From Diabrotica undecimpunctata (Eukaryota; Arthropoda; Insecta; Coleoptera; Chrysomelidae), in NCBI RefSeq assembly GCF_040954645.1, contig NC_092811.1, positions 84,019,063-84,083,062 of the forward strand: a stretch of 64,000 nucleotides of DNA, read 5' to 3'. Positions 1 to 10,601 of the stretch are shown here, in pieces. The notes under the pieces are model-generated. The model was not told the DNA's origin. It did no database searches and saw only the letters and a list, made by a program, of their open reading frames with translations. The position numbers and the translations under genes were made by a program. Positions within the stretch are counted from its first letter, which is position 1; every line of letters starts with the position of its first letter.

Positions 1-117
1 TAAATAACTAATAAAATTAGGTGTCTACTCACTAGTATCTTTCCTATTATTTCTAATAACTAGCATTAAATTTAGCATGCATACTCGCACAACACTTTAC
101 TCTGCTTTTCACTCACT

Positions 118-848
118 CATTATACCAGTTCAAAAGGCTTTGTTCTTTTGAGCCTTCTCTCTAGGTTCGTATTGTCGAGGAGCTGGATAGCCTCGACGTT
201 TACATGATGATGGAGTCGTTGTTCATGGCTCCCTGCAAATTTCTTGATTATCTGATTGACGTCTTCCATATTGAGGTCCCGGTGAAGGTCGTTGTTCCTA
301 ATGTACCAAGGCGCATCTACGATGTTCCCTGATTACTTTGATATTACTACTTGGCACAGCCCCAGAGTTGGCAGCCATAGGTCCATACTGGTCTCAGTAT
401 TTGTTTATAGATTATTAGTTTATTATTTATGGATAGAGAGGAACGTCTTCCATTAACCAATACATTTTCTTATAGCGGATGCCTAGTTCTTCTCTTTTCT
501 TCTTCACGTGAGCTTTCCAGCGAAGTTTCGCATCAAGAGTGATTCCCAAGTACTTTGCTGATGTTGCAATAGACACTTGGACATCATTTATTCTAATTGG
601 AATATTATTGATTCTCTTATTGGTAAAATTTATATGGACTGATTTATTCTCATTCAGCTTAATTTTTCATTTTTTGGTCCATTCATGGATTTTATTTATT
701 GAATTTTGTAGTTTTTCTGTAGCTTCTTCGACGGTGTCACTTACCGCTAAGACAGCAGTGTCATCTGCGAAGGTAGCTATGGTGTCGTCTTCTAGTTCAG
801 GTATATCACACGTGTATATTAGGTATAGGACTACAAATAAGTATTAAA
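118..848 (-). pseudogene. Jockey-clade LINE, 3' part of ORF2 (RT end and tail)
   Basis: Read on the minus strand this encodes the last third of a jockey-type reverse transcriptase. Around 752-771 lies FADDTAVLAV, the catalytic YADD-type motif of domain C with F for Y. It is followed by the NKS.HV.FTN segment and, near 505-556, by YLGITLDAKLRWKAHV. Near 280-325 DAPWYIRNNDLHRD marks the C-terminal tail typical of jockey ORF2. The fragment starts just upstream of the FADD motif, so endonuclease, ORF1 and most of RT are missing: a 5'-truncated copy. It cannot be active. The clade call rests on the tail motif; the exact 3' end and any target duplication are not clear. Confidence 0.85.
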
Positions 849-888
849 TAAGCCCAAAAATAAAACTAGTATTAAATAAGCCCAAAAT
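840..888. repeat. Two-copy 28-bp direct repeat
   Basis: The string agtattaaataagcccaaaa occurs at 840 and again at 868 with only the spacer differing. It sits directly at the truncated 5' end of the jockey fragment, so it may be an insertion-junction duplication. Confidence 0.6.
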
Positions 889-1645
889 ACTTATTGGAAT
901 TTTGCTTTATTTTTAATTGTAAATTGTTTATAATTCGAAAAAGATAAAATTTACAGAAAAATTACACCAGACCTATTTTGTTCAGAATGGTCCAAAAAAT
1001 TAAAAATCAAAGTCCGGACAAAAAAAATTATGGTTACAATTTGTTAAAAAAATAGTTTAAAAAAATGTTAACACCTTTTCGCCTGGGTGACCTCTTAAAC
1101 CTTATTTTGGAGTATCTCATGAAAGTGACTGTGCAAAAAAATCTCATAGGAATATTTTTCCGAACGAACTCAAGGTTTTCGCCTTGTCTCTTTCTATACA
1201 GTTACTTTTTAAAACTGTACTACAACAATCCTTTTAACTTTTTTTCTCTAGTGATGTATATATTATGTTTTTCCTGTTTGATTTTGTTAGTTAATTTAAC
1301 TTTTATGTTTACCGCAATTAGCAATAATCAATCTTCAAAGTAATCACTTGTAAGGTTGGTAACAATATATTTATGGGACTCTTACCTTTTGCCTTTCTAT
1401 GAATTATAACCGCTATGTTCTATGTTATGTTTTTGAGTATACTTGATTTTTTATATTAGGTCTCTATGATTGCTTCTTATTTTTAAAAATACTTTTCAAA
1501 TTCACATCGAAACACTAAGATACCGGTCTCAATGTCTTGATTAAATATGCCTGCAACATTTCTCAAATATGTACCTACATAATAATTATTTATTATTGTT
1601 ACTCCAGTCAATAAAGGTAAAATTCAGCGTTACTATAATTATATA
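889..1645. other. Unassigned A+T-rich stretch
   Basis: A 92-codon frame at 1065-1343 is open but hydrophobic, A+T-driven and without a recognisable motif. I see no transposon ends, RNA gene or exon signal that I would defend. Confidence 0.4.
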
Positions 1646-1772
1646 ACAATAAAACACTAAAAACTTTGTTTCCAAAACTCCACAAAATTTATTATAATAA
1701 CTTATCTCTACAGCTGTTTCGGCAGAGTGCCTTTCTCAAGTATATAAAATGAATTTCCATCAAGTAACGGTC
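1646..1772 (-). mobile_element. Penelope-like element terminal fragment (hammerhead-like)
   Basis: The block from acaataaaacac to tttctcaag (1646-1740) recurs at 53269-53360, the 3' terminus of the Penelope-like element. Here it is followed by a 32-base arm (1741-1772). At the second locus the reverse complement of that arm lies on the other side of the block, so the full terminus probably carries inverted arms. On the minus strand the block reads TTGAGAA, a small stem (GGCA/TGCC, 1721-1731), GAAAC, and a self-complementary ACAGCTGT (1710-1717), an order resembling a hammerhead ribozyme but with a non-canonical core. No coding sequence is attached. Confidence 0.65.
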
Positions 1773-1774
1773 GA

Positions 1775-3405
1775 ATCCATCACGTAACTATAATTTTCTG
1801 AGCCTGCACCCATTTGCACCAAAATTTCACTATAGGTTCTACTTACTCTCTACTTCAAAGTTGACCCTATGCCGTAGGCTGCTTTAAGCCTGGAGGTGGT
1901 ACTACCCTTCTCGGAAGTCAAAACTTTTTTGTTAAAGCAATACAAGGAATGCAACATATTAAACAATTTTAAGCTTTTGTCCTATACATTTTTTTCTGAA
2001 AGTCCATTTATTTGCAAGTGAAGATATCAATTAAAAAAAACACTTTTTCAAATGTGTTTTTGCGAATTACTGAAAAACTATGTATTTTATCAAAAAAATC
2101 ATTCATGCAAAAAATGTAGCGTATAAAAAATTAAGAACAATGGTGGGTTTGTGGTGTCTGTAGCCCAATACAATACAAGTGGAGAAATACCTTAGTGAAA
2201 GTTGGTTTTTCTTCATCAAAAGTCAAAATTAAAAGTTTCAACGTAGAATACAAACAAACCAATGCATTTTTTGCGGAAAGCTCTCAGAACCTTTTTATAG
2301 TGTTTGAAAAACTCTTTATTTTTATTTTTTTTATAAAAGTCTCTAACAAAAATCATAAGAGAATTATGGCAAAAATAAGGTTGGTTCGTATTTTCAGCGA
2401 CGAAAAACGTGAAAATCTAATTACCACCTTTTAAATATAATTATTCCTCCTTTAAAATTCATTTTACTAATAGTATCCTCTAGAAATTGGGATGATTTAA
2501 AATGCTTAGTGTGGAAAAAATTAAGTTTGCAGTGAGAGGTAGATTTTTGTGTATTTACAAAAAAATTTCATTTTTTTAAATAAATCGAAGACTACATAAC
2601 TATATATTATAGAAAAGCAAAACCTATAATTTTGTATTCTACAAAATTTTGCATTTCTCAAATAATATTTTTCTCAACACTCAGCATTTTAAACCAGCCA
2701 AACTTCTAAAGCATACTACAAGTACATTAATAAAGTGACTTGTAAAGGGGCAACAATTATTTACGTTTGCTTATGGCTGAAAAAAAAATAGGGACCAACC
2801 TTATTTTTGTTTGGTGCACCAACTAGCACCAGCTCCCTTAGAATTGGTGCTAGAGTTTTATAAAAATTAAAAATAATTTTTTTTAAGCACTACAGAAAGG
2901 TTTTATGAGTTTTCCACGAAAAATGCATTGGTATCTTCATGTTTAACGTTAAAACTTTTAATTTTGACATTTAACGAAGAAGAAACAACTTTCAATAAGC
3001 TATTACTACGCTTGCATTAGAATTACAGCCACCATAAGTCCATCATTCTTTCTGATTGTTTATATGCCAAATTTTTTATAAGAATCAAATTTGTGATAAA
3101 ATACATCCTTTTTTAATAATTCGGCGGAAAAACCGTCCAAAAAAGTGTTTTTTTTGGTAAAAAATTTACAGTCGCATAGTATTGATTTTCAGAAAAAAAT
3201 GTATAGGACAAAAGTTTCTTACAATAGGTTAATATATTAATTCCCGGTGTTATTTTTAATAAAAAAAATAACATAAGGTGGCGGCATTCCCCCAGGGTCA
3301 AAACACCCTACGGCACAGGGTCAACTTTAAAGATGAGGTTAAGTGGAATCTATACCCAAATTTGGATGGAAATCGATGCAGGGAAATGGTCATTGGCTGT
3401 GGACT
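1775..3405. mobile_element. Large imperfect palindrome (foldback-like element)
   Basis: The left half, about 1775-2590, is a diverged reverse complement of the right half, about 2598-3405, with the centre near 2594. Matching anchors are cctatacatttttttctg (1981) with its complement ending at 3207; aaaataaggttggt (2371) with accaaccttatttt (2793); and gttgaccctatgccgta (1858) with tacggcacagggtcaac (about 3310-3327). Anchor sums stay near 5180-5190, so the pairing is collinear over more than 700 bp per arm. No transposase frame is present; short open frames inside are chance. It fits a foldback or large MITE, or the inverted fusion of two repeat copies. Ends and target duplication were not resolved. 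Confidence 0.8.
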
Positions 3406-3747
3406 ATGTGGCGTCATATATTGCCATACGGTGGGATCATCCTTCAATATTGCCTGGAGTTCCAGATTGATTTCAAGCCGCCGCACTTGAGGACGATCGA
3501 AGGTTCTTCGATTCCATCGTCTACTTACTCAAGAAGTAACGTATCTTCGACTTACACTTGGCAAGAGGTTCACCGGGGGCTCTGTTGTCAACACGGTGCT
3601 ACTGTCACCTCGGGGGAACAAATAAGGGTCTAACCACCTTCTGATATCCCCGGGTGCTCTGTAGAGGGCTTCGAATATACTGTCGAGAGCTCCTCTACTT
3701 AAGTCCATTTTCGGGTTATGGACTTGGAAAATATTTATCTTCGGTGT

Positions 3748-3767
3748 CTTGCCTTGAAAAAGGCAAG
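3748..3767 (+). other. 8-bp hairpin closed by a GAAA tetraloop
   Basis: cttgcctt and aaggcaag pair perfectly around GAAA, a GNRA-type loop. It would form a stable RNA hairpin if transcribed from the plus strand. Confidence 0.6.
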
Positions 3768-3870
3768 ATATTTCTTACATGACAATTTCTTCGTCGAAAT
3801 AAAAACACCAAGTTAAGTTGGAACAATTCTCAGCCACAGAGTATGGAAAATAAATGCAGGAGGCAGAGCC

Positions 3871-3891
3871 CCGAGAGCACTAAGCTCTCGG
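3871..3891. other. 8-bp perfect hairpin
   Basis: ccgagagc and gctctcgg pair around the loop actaa. It lies 100 bases after the GAAA-loop hairpin, in the same G+C-rich stretch. Confidence 0.6.
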
Positions 3892-5049
3892 AGAGCCCGT
3901 GAGGAACTAACTTGCTGACCTCATCATATCATACATGGTTCATTCTCAGGAGGATAGGGTAAGGATTCTTTATTATGAGGGAGAGAATGTTTGAAGTGCC
4001 CGTTTAGGGTCGGTTGACCCTCTTCAGGCTTGAGTTTGAATGTTGTTGTTTAAATAATGGCGTACACACAGCTAAAACAGCCCGAAAAATCACCGGCGAT
4101 TTTTCGATCTTCTTTTTTCGTCACTTTTCAGCAGCCAGCGAGCCAGGGGCGAGAAGGTTTGACTGGAATCGATGTTCTTTCCAGTGAATGTGTTGGTTTT
4201 TGAGCTAGATACGACAAGCCCTGTCTCTAGTGACACTATTGCACTGAAATTTTGTGATCGAGTGTGCTCGTGAGTGGAGGCGCCTCGGCTTTCGAGAGTT
4301 GACTTGTCGCATTTCGCTCAGTGTGAATGTGTGTGTAAATCGAACAGTGACGGCCGCTGCCATTTCGATGTTACAGATTCCGTCAAATCACTTAGATTAT
4401 CTCCGGCCGTCCACAGACTCCGTATAAAGTAACGGAGGCTGCAGGCGGCCGGGGGTCTCGGTGATGAGGATATTTCGGTAGCAGAAAGAGTGCCCCTTTC
4501 ACTGTTTGATTTGTGTGTGTGTGTGTGTGTGTGAATGTGATTTAGTGTGTATGTGTGCGAGTCTGAATCGACAGAAACTAAAACCGTGTTCTCTAGTGAC
4601 CATTGTTCCTGCAGCCGTTTATGCGTTTGCAACCGACTTCAGAACTAGTGTATTGCACAAAAATTCTGTTTTCGGTCGCTTACGCTAACGGCCAGGCCTC
4701 GTCGGAGTTCGATAGACGGTTCCAGCAATTGTCGATTCAGTTGAGAAAATAGTTGCGGCTATTTTCTCAGGGACGGACAGGTATCATTGAGTAGTGAGAT
4801 TGGGAAACCGCAAAAAACCAATCTCCCCCTGTCCGGGGTAGGGAATAGGATGTGATATTTATGGGGTTTTGCTGACCTGAAAATCGCCAATATTTATATG
4901 CGCTGTTCGAGCGATAAATAGGGATTTCCAGGTCAAGAGCCAATGGGAAAATTCGAGGCGGGGCGATGCGCATCGAAATGCGTACTAGTCCACAGACTAT
5001 GGCATCCGATGACACTACCGGCAGTGTTCTGTTCAAATTTCTTACACTA

Positions 5050-5050
<1 letters not shown>

Positions 5051-5094
<44 letters not shown>
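5051..5094. repeat. (AT)n microsatellite
   Basis: Uninterrupted AT dinucleotides followed by a short ACACAT tail, directly at the edge of the dispersed-repeat cluster that follows. Confidence 0.9.
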
Positions 5095-5097
5095 AGA

Positions 5098-5790
5098 AAC
5101 AGGTTAAAGCGAGTTGATAGTAAAATAAAGGTAAAAAATATCGGCATAGCTCGCAACAAAGGAAAAAAAATATAATAAAATATGTGTATAAGATGGAAGG
5201 CAACCGTATATCTGACTATTGGTCGTCTATAGTAGGGTGCAGCCAAGTTAGAAAAGGAGCATATTAACTTGAGAAAGGATCACTCCAGGAGCAATGCGAC
5301 GAATTTGAGGCAATAATGTTAAAGGACTCTGAGGTTTCCAGAGCAATATATATTTTATTATATTTTTTTTCCTTTATTGCGAACTATACCGATATCTTTT
5401 ACCTTTATTTTACTATCAACTCGCATTAACCTTTTTTCACATTAACCTTTTTTCTTGTTGTTTGAAACGTTCTAAACATTTGGCATTCCTTTTCTCAGGT
5501 AGCTTAGCTTTCTCCGTGGATGTGTTGGTTGTTGCTCTGGAAACCTCAGAGTCTTTTACATTATTGCCACAAATTGTTCGCATTGCTCCTGTCGTGATCC
5601 TTTCCCAAGTTAATATGCTCTTTTTCTAATTTGGCTGCACCGTACTGAAGACGAGCAATAGTCAGAAATACGTATATACGGTTGCCTGCCATCTTATACA
5701 CATATTTTATTATATTTTTTTTCCTTTGTTGCGAGCTATGCCGATATCTTTTACCTTTACTTTATATATATATATATATATATAGATCTA
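5098..5790. repeat. Cluster of a ~355-bp dispersed repeat (family R355), one copy inverted
   Basis: The motif ttgcgagctatgccgatatc with its tail tttacctttattttac recurs at about 5376 and 5733, a period near 355. Between them lies the body with cgtggatgtgttggttgttg and ggctgcaccgtactgaagac. The left part (5098-5345) is the reverse complement of the body at 5545-5770, so one copy is inverted and the cluster can fold back with arms of about 230 bp. Another copy lies at 39487-39800. No coding potential or classic ends are seen. It may be satellite-like or a non-autonomous element. Confidence 0.75.
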
Positions 5791-6822
5791 GCGGTTAATG
5801 TGGGCCCCGTACTAAAACGGTATTATACTAACTCCAGGAGAATATACACCGTGTATATTATTATCTGGGTAGCGCTTTATGTAGACTCCGAGCAACACGT
5901 AGGATTAAATGAACTCCGTAATAGGGTAAAACACTTTTGGGATCCGTATGTATTCTTCCCCGTACACAACTAAACTCCTCCGATGTTGCCAATAATTTGA
6001 TTAGTCGTAGATTTTTAAATTTTACAGCAGGTACGTTTTGGAACTTGAAATTTATTTAAATATCAATCAATTTATTCATCCCGAAATTTCACAAATACTT
6101 GGTTAATGTAGTTAAATATTTTATGGTGGTAATTTATATTACTTGCTTTAATTATTTTTAAACTTAAGTTAGTGTCTGTTATAAGCTTGGAAAGGGCAAT
6201 TTTTATGTATTAGTATTTTTTTAATGCATTGACACTGAAAAATTTATTATATAAATGTACGTTCCGATGTTTCGATTGCTACGTTTTATGATGTACAATA
6301 TTTGTTTCATAAAGTAGTAAAATTTAAATTATAATAATTTGTAAATCAATCTTAAAATTATAATTTTTTACTGTCTAATTTCAATATTTCAATTTTTAAA
6401 TGTAGGGAATTCAATATCTTACTATAATACTTTAGTATCTAACTTGTAACAGATACTAAAATAATAAGTAGGCATAACACCTAATTTCGCTTTAACTATA
6501 AATGTATCGTATAACGTAACGTAGCAATCAGTAGTGAGTCATTACTCAGATAAAATATTTCGGTGGCTTTATGGTAATTTGATTATAGCCAACATATCTA
6601 TTACAATTATTACATATAATATGTTCGGTTGTTTTAAAAAATACTTTGTCGCTTGTAAATTTTGTATCTTTCATTATCAGACATACGAGTATTTTATTTT
6701 TAATTTAGAAGTAAATGTATATATAATATTCTTTTTTCTGTCACTTATTTTAAATATGGTTCACTTATATTCTTCTTGCTTATTTATTTTTATTCGTAAT
6801 ACTTATAACGTACGTAATAACG
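5791..6822. other. Unassigned A+T-rich stretch
   Basis: After a short (AT)n run at 5763-5784 nothing recognisable follows. A 106-codon frame at 6534-6854 is rich in F, I, Y and N as expected by chance in A+T-rich DNA, and it runs through the hairpin at 6823-6853. Confidence 0.4.
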
Positions 6823-6853
6823 TACCCGTTGTTGCAAAAAGCAACAACGGGTA
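6823..6853. repeat. 13-bp perfect inverted repeat at a LINE-A edge
   Basis: tacccgttgttgc (6823-6835) and gcaacaacgggta (6841-6853) pair perfectly around a loop of five A. LINE-A similarity begins immediately afterwards. Confidence 0.8.
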
Positions 6854-6855
6854 GG

Positions 6856-7470
6856 AAAGATATCAGGTATCAGGGGTGGTATTTGTCAATCTAAATGCCG
6901 CCTACGACACATTAAATTAGAGGACATTTCTCCAAAAACTGTATGACAAACTGTAAACATCGTTTTATCTGCGTATATCTACAGAACAGAAGATTTTTCG
7001 TATCATTCAATGGTAATATGGAGAACGCAGACAAACGGTCTCGCTTGGGGTACCGTAATGGCACCTACACTGTATTACATTTACACAAATGATCAACAGA
7101 TACCAGTAGATACTAGGATTTTCATGTAGACCATACATTGCACAACCAAAAACTTTTGTTGCTGGAGTGGAAAAAAATCTAATAGATGCCTTAAATATAA
7201 TAAAAATGAACTACGATTTAATTTTAAGCCAAACCCCGAAAATCTTAGGAACGCTCCTTCAATTTTCCCAACACAGGCGCTTTCACAAAACTGAACATCC
7301 AATAGTGTGATGAAATCCTTGAACTCTGAATTTCCTATAAATACCTTGTAGATAGTTTATATCGCACGTTGTCAATCACAGAATCTTGTTTAAAACTAAA
7401 AGGCAAACTAAGGACCAGAAATAGTATGCTCCGCAAGCTTGTCAGCTAAAAATGGGGCGCACATCCTTTC
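6856..7470 (+). pseudogene. LINE-A copy 1, reverse transcriptase fragment
   Basis: Plus-strand translation gives GVVFVNLNAAYDTLN, the RT domain A (normally FVDLSAAYDT, so the catalytic D is now N), then a PTLYNIYTNDQ-type segment reading CITFTQMINRYQ out of frame, then KTFVAGVEKNLIDALN, the thumb-proximal part of this family. Several stops and frameshifts interrupt it. The same family recurs at 9760-11770 in the same orientation. The family looks like a CR1/jockey-superfamily LINE of insects; clade assignment is by motif only. It is 5'-truncated at the hairpin. Confidence 0.75.
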
Positions 7471-7675
7471 ACCCTTAAAACGTAAATGCTTGCACTTTTC
7501 TTCTTGCTTAACTGTCTTTTTCCTTTTATTTCGATATACTCTGTACGAGTACTAGAAACCAATTCTTTAAGATTTTTGCTTAGTTGAGGAGATATGTTGT
7601 TCAATGCAATTTTTAGATTCCCCATGTCTCTAATAACAGTTTTATCAACGTCTGTTTTTCCTTGCAATTCTTAGA
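7446..7675 (-). other. Coding-like open stretch, unrecognised
   Basis: An open frame of about 73 codons on the minus strand is rich in K, E, S and L, with a composition more like protein than its neighbours (for example DVDKTVIRDMGNLKIALNN). No known domain is recognised. It lies between two LINE fragments and may be an ORF1 relic or chance. Confidence 0.25.
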
Positions 7676-7869
7676 AGGCACAGATTAAAGCAAAATACTG
7701 AATTTGGTTTCAAAAATTAGTTTACGTTTTTTAACCAAGTTTGACATCTTGGCGTCTATGCATGTGTCCGATCTACCTTAAGCGATTTATTTTCTTAAAC
7801 AATATATTTATAAGAGCTTTCTTTATTTAGTATGTGTTCTTATTCTACACGGATTTGTAGCAATATGAT

Positions 7870-8185
7870 AATGAGGTTAAAAAAGTTTTCTTATTATTTT
7901 TCTTTCAAATATTCGGAGTTCTTCCTTATTTGTTTTAGTCATTGTCCATGATTCGCATTCATGTATTAAAATAGGTCTTAAGTGAATTATGCTCTGTATT
8001 GAATTGCTTTCTTCTGTTGATTCGCTTGTATTTGGTTTTTATTTTGTTGATTTTAAGTAAAACATTTTTCGTGCTCTCTTCACTTTGTTGAAGATGTCGT
8101 TTGCGGAAAGAGTTTCTTATAAGATCAATATCATTAGCAGATGCTAGGACTACTTTGTACCTTGAGCCATTAATGAATTGCATTT
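7870..8185 (-). pseudogene. LINE-B-type RT fragment (YADD end and C-terminal region)
   Basis: Minus-strand reading gives LASANDIDLI, a decayed AYADDIDLI domain C, then NVLLKINKIKTKYKR, matching the LKIN..KTKYM segment that follows it in these elements. After a deletion come LRPILIHECESWTMTKTN and ELRIFERKIIRKLF, the usual RPVLTYGSETWT..K and FERK(I/V)LR(K/R)IFGP signature. Stops and an internal deletion make it inactive. Both ends are truncated. Confidence 0.75.
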
Positions 8186-8334
8186 TAAATAGACGTTATT
8201 TCTATTTTAGTAAGCTGTTCATTAAATTTTTGAATATTTGAATCGAGAATCTGTATTTTATTCAACTGTTTTATAATACAGAGTTTCTTGGCGCCTATCT
8301 TCATCTCTGTTTTTTTTTTGTTTAGCGTATCACT

Positions 8335-8925
8335 ATTTTTCTACCTATGCCGTCCCCATTAACGGAGGTTGGCGACCACATTTCTAAAAGTATCTCTGTC
8401 TTTTCCAACGTGGAATAATTCGTCTACAGTCATCTTTGTCCAGTCACGAATATTTCGCAGCCATGACTTCCTCTTTCTACCTATTCCCTTTTTGCCATCG
8501 ACTCTACCCTGCATGATGGCCTGCAGAAGACTTTATATTCCTTAGTATGTGTTCCAGGTATGCAGTCCTGCGTACTTTTATTGTTCTCAACAATTTTTTG
8601 TCTCGACCCATCCTTCTCAGCACTTCCTCATTGGTGACCCTGGCAGTCCATTCTCAACATTCTCCGGTATATCTAAAATTCAAAGGCTTGAAGCTTCCTA
8701 ACTATTTGCGCTTTTACCGTCCATATTTCTACTCCGTACAATAGTTGAGACCAGACGTAACATTCAACAAACCTCAGTCTCAGCGCAGTATTAAGATTTT
8801 TGTCACAGAACAATTGCTTGAATTTTAAGAACGCTGCCCTTGCCATTTCTATTCGTACCCTGATTTCTTAGTCTGAATCTAATTCTTTGTTGATGTAAGC
8901 TCCCAGATATTTATATTTTTACTCC
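8335..8925 (-). pseudogene. RTE-type LINE, RT C-terminal fragment
   Basis: Translated from the minus strand the fragment shows YKYLGAYINKELDSD, then IEMARAAFLKFKQL, LYGVEIWTVKAQ and KLQAFEF.IYRRMLR. These are the thumb and C-terminal motifs shared with the RTE-type copies at 13990-16265 and 40020-42238 (YGCESWT, FEMW.YRRMLRI). The remainder is frameshifted but still shows the WLRN(I/L)R-type end. It is 5'-truncated and inactive. Confidence 0.75.
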
Positions 8926-9029
8926 CGCATCATTATTAAAAGAATTTTGCTGAATGTCGATCTAGGGAATCCGGTGGTATGTACATGATGTTTCCATAAC
9001 CAACGTTCGAAAATTACAATATAAACAAT

Positions 9030-9165
9030 ACTTGAGGCAACTGTTTGTCTCAATTTTGTCATTCAGAATAATTATGTCTGTATTTTTTAATTTGCTAATT
9101 TCCATAGAATCTAAATATATCTTAAGGCCTTTAGTTTAATTATACTTTTTTAGTAATGAAAATAC
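9030..9165 (-). pseudogene. Penelope-like element, C-terminal fragment
   Basis: Minus-strand SMEISKLKNTDIIILNDK and KIETNS match the segment downstream of the GIY-YIG domain in the Penelope-like element at 53238-54600, which reads ENKLKNTEIILNDQ-like in the same place. Nucleotide similarity over about 110 bp is high. Only this tail is present. Confidence 0.65.
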
Positions 9166-9759
9166 GTAGATAGAACCTGGAATATACATTTAACCTTTAA
9201 TCTCTGGGATAAATCCATCTCCTAAACAATGGCGCCGATATATATTTAGTTAAAATTCTGTGCACTTATTTTAACCGTTTATGTCCTTATCATTCATATA
9301 TGAGTTGTGACCGATATTACAAACTCATTTACTTTTCACAAAGAGACTCCATATTAACTATACTTATTACTATACAAATCTGATTCGAAATATCGTCGAA
9401 AAGTAACAGTGTGTAAAATTATTTTTATTGAAAAGTTAATTAGCCATTTCTTATGGGGTTCAAAAGAAAAGACTTTACGAAAATTTGAGTACAAATAAGA
9501 CCACCGTAATCAGTTGTACCCTGGGTAATGAATAATTAATTAATCGGCTAATCAGAATCACCCAGTTAATATGATTTTTGTCAAATCGGTCCTTTTTAGG
9601 ATCAATTATTCTAATAATGTCTACAAATATTAAGGGCATATCTAGAGATAAAGACAATTTACTTTACTTAACCTTATCAGACATATGCGCTTAGCACAAA
9701 TGTGACGTATTTCTAGTGCAGAAAATACATAGAGGGCAAAAAATAGTGTATTTGGTATT
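9166..9759. other. Unassigned A+T-rich stretch
   Basis: No motif, terminal repeat or RNA gene recognised; only short chance frames. Confidence 0.4.
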
Positions 9760-10213
9760 AAGCTGATCGCTGAAAATCACATAATAAATGTAAAAGTGCT
9801 ATCTCTGCCGGCAAAGAAGCAAAGAAAAACTTAAAATGAGAGAGGACAAAACCAGTCAGCTGAAGGAACCTTTTAACGATGTTGAGCTTGGATCCACTAT
9901 CTACGTATATAATGAAGAATAGTACGGCACTGACTGAAGATCTGAGCACAAAGCTTATTATAAAATTTGGACCAAAAATACAACAGTTACTGATATCCAA
10001 AGTCTTCAGACAAACAAAGCAAAGACAAAGTTGTAGCCTTGCTTAAACCTGACAAAAACCCCAACGACCACAAAAGCTATCGGCCAATATATCTATTTAT
10101 TTTTTCAGCTATACAAAATACTTCTGCATATGATCCTTAATATAAACCGATATTAGAAGAAAAACTTCAATTTAAAGATAAAAGTGGCTATATATGACAG
10201 GATAGATCATGTT
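9760..10213 (+). pseudogene. LINE-A copy 2, 5' part (N-terminal RT)
   Basis: Around 10020-10110 the plus strand reads KDKVVALLKPDKNPNDHKSY followed by RPI, the RT finger segment (ALLKPGK.P.....YRPI) preceding domain A. The copy is interrupted at 10213 by a LINE-B insertion and resumes at 10602. The 9-bp duplication GATCATGTT at 10205-10213 and 10602-10610 marks that insertion. Upstream sequence is too decayed to place a start. Confidence 0.7.
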
Positions 10214-10601
10214 AGGATGTTTCGAAAGAAAAATACTAAGGCGCATCTATGGAGCGGTAAATGAAAACGGTGTCTGGAGAAGACGATACAACTTCGAACT
10301 CTATAGGATATACCAGGAACCAGATATCGTAAAACACATAAAGATAGGACGTCTGAGGTGGGTAGGCCATGTAATGCGGATGGAGCAAACTGACCCAGCT
10401 AGAAAAACGCTGCTTGATAGACCTATTGGTCAAAGAAGAAGAGGAAGACCCAGAACAAGATTCCTAGATAACATCGATGAAGACATGAGAAATATGGAAA
10501 TACTTGCTTGGCGGAGGAAGGCGATGGATAGGGACGACTGGAGAAAAATTCTTGGGGAGGCTAGGACCCACACAGGGTTGTAAAGCCAAAATGATGATGA
10601 T
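10214..10601 (+). pseudogene. LINE-B C-terminal fragment inserted in LINE-A
   Basis: It encodes the C-terminal region of an EN-RT LINE in one open frame: FERKILRRIYGAVNENG, WRRRYNFELYR, RLRWVGHVMRM, GQRRRGRPRTRFLDN and a WRKILGEA end, then a (GAT)n tail. GATCATGTT flanks it on both sides (10205-10213, 10602-10610), so it is a 5'-truncated insertion with a 9-bp target duplication. The apparent ATG of the frame (10209) lies in the duplicated target, not in the element. No catalytic RT domain is left. Confidence 0.9.

Larger units (their letters stand above)
3406..5050. other. G+C-richer unassigned stretch with hairpins and (GT)n
   Basis: Base composition here is clearly richer in G+C than its surroundings. 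It contains two perfect 8-bp hairpins (3748-3767 and 3871-3891), a GT microsatellite at about 4511-4533, and several long but unrecognised open frames on both strands. The look is that of a LINE or LTR 5' region or an unidentified exon, but no domain is visible and I assign no function. Confidence 0.4.

Noticed and set aside
1065..1343. 92-codon frame
   Set aside because: Hydrophobic, A+T-driven, no motif and no splice context.
4318..4632. 104-codon minus-strand frame with an HTHTHTH run
   Set aside because: The run comes from the GT microsatellite and the rest has no domain.
4767..5246. 159-codon minus-strand frame
   Set aside because: It runs through an (AT)n tract and the inverted R355 repeat; composition is explained by those.
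6534..6854. 106-codon frame
   Set aside because: Low-complexity F/I/Y/N composition, ends inside a hairpin.
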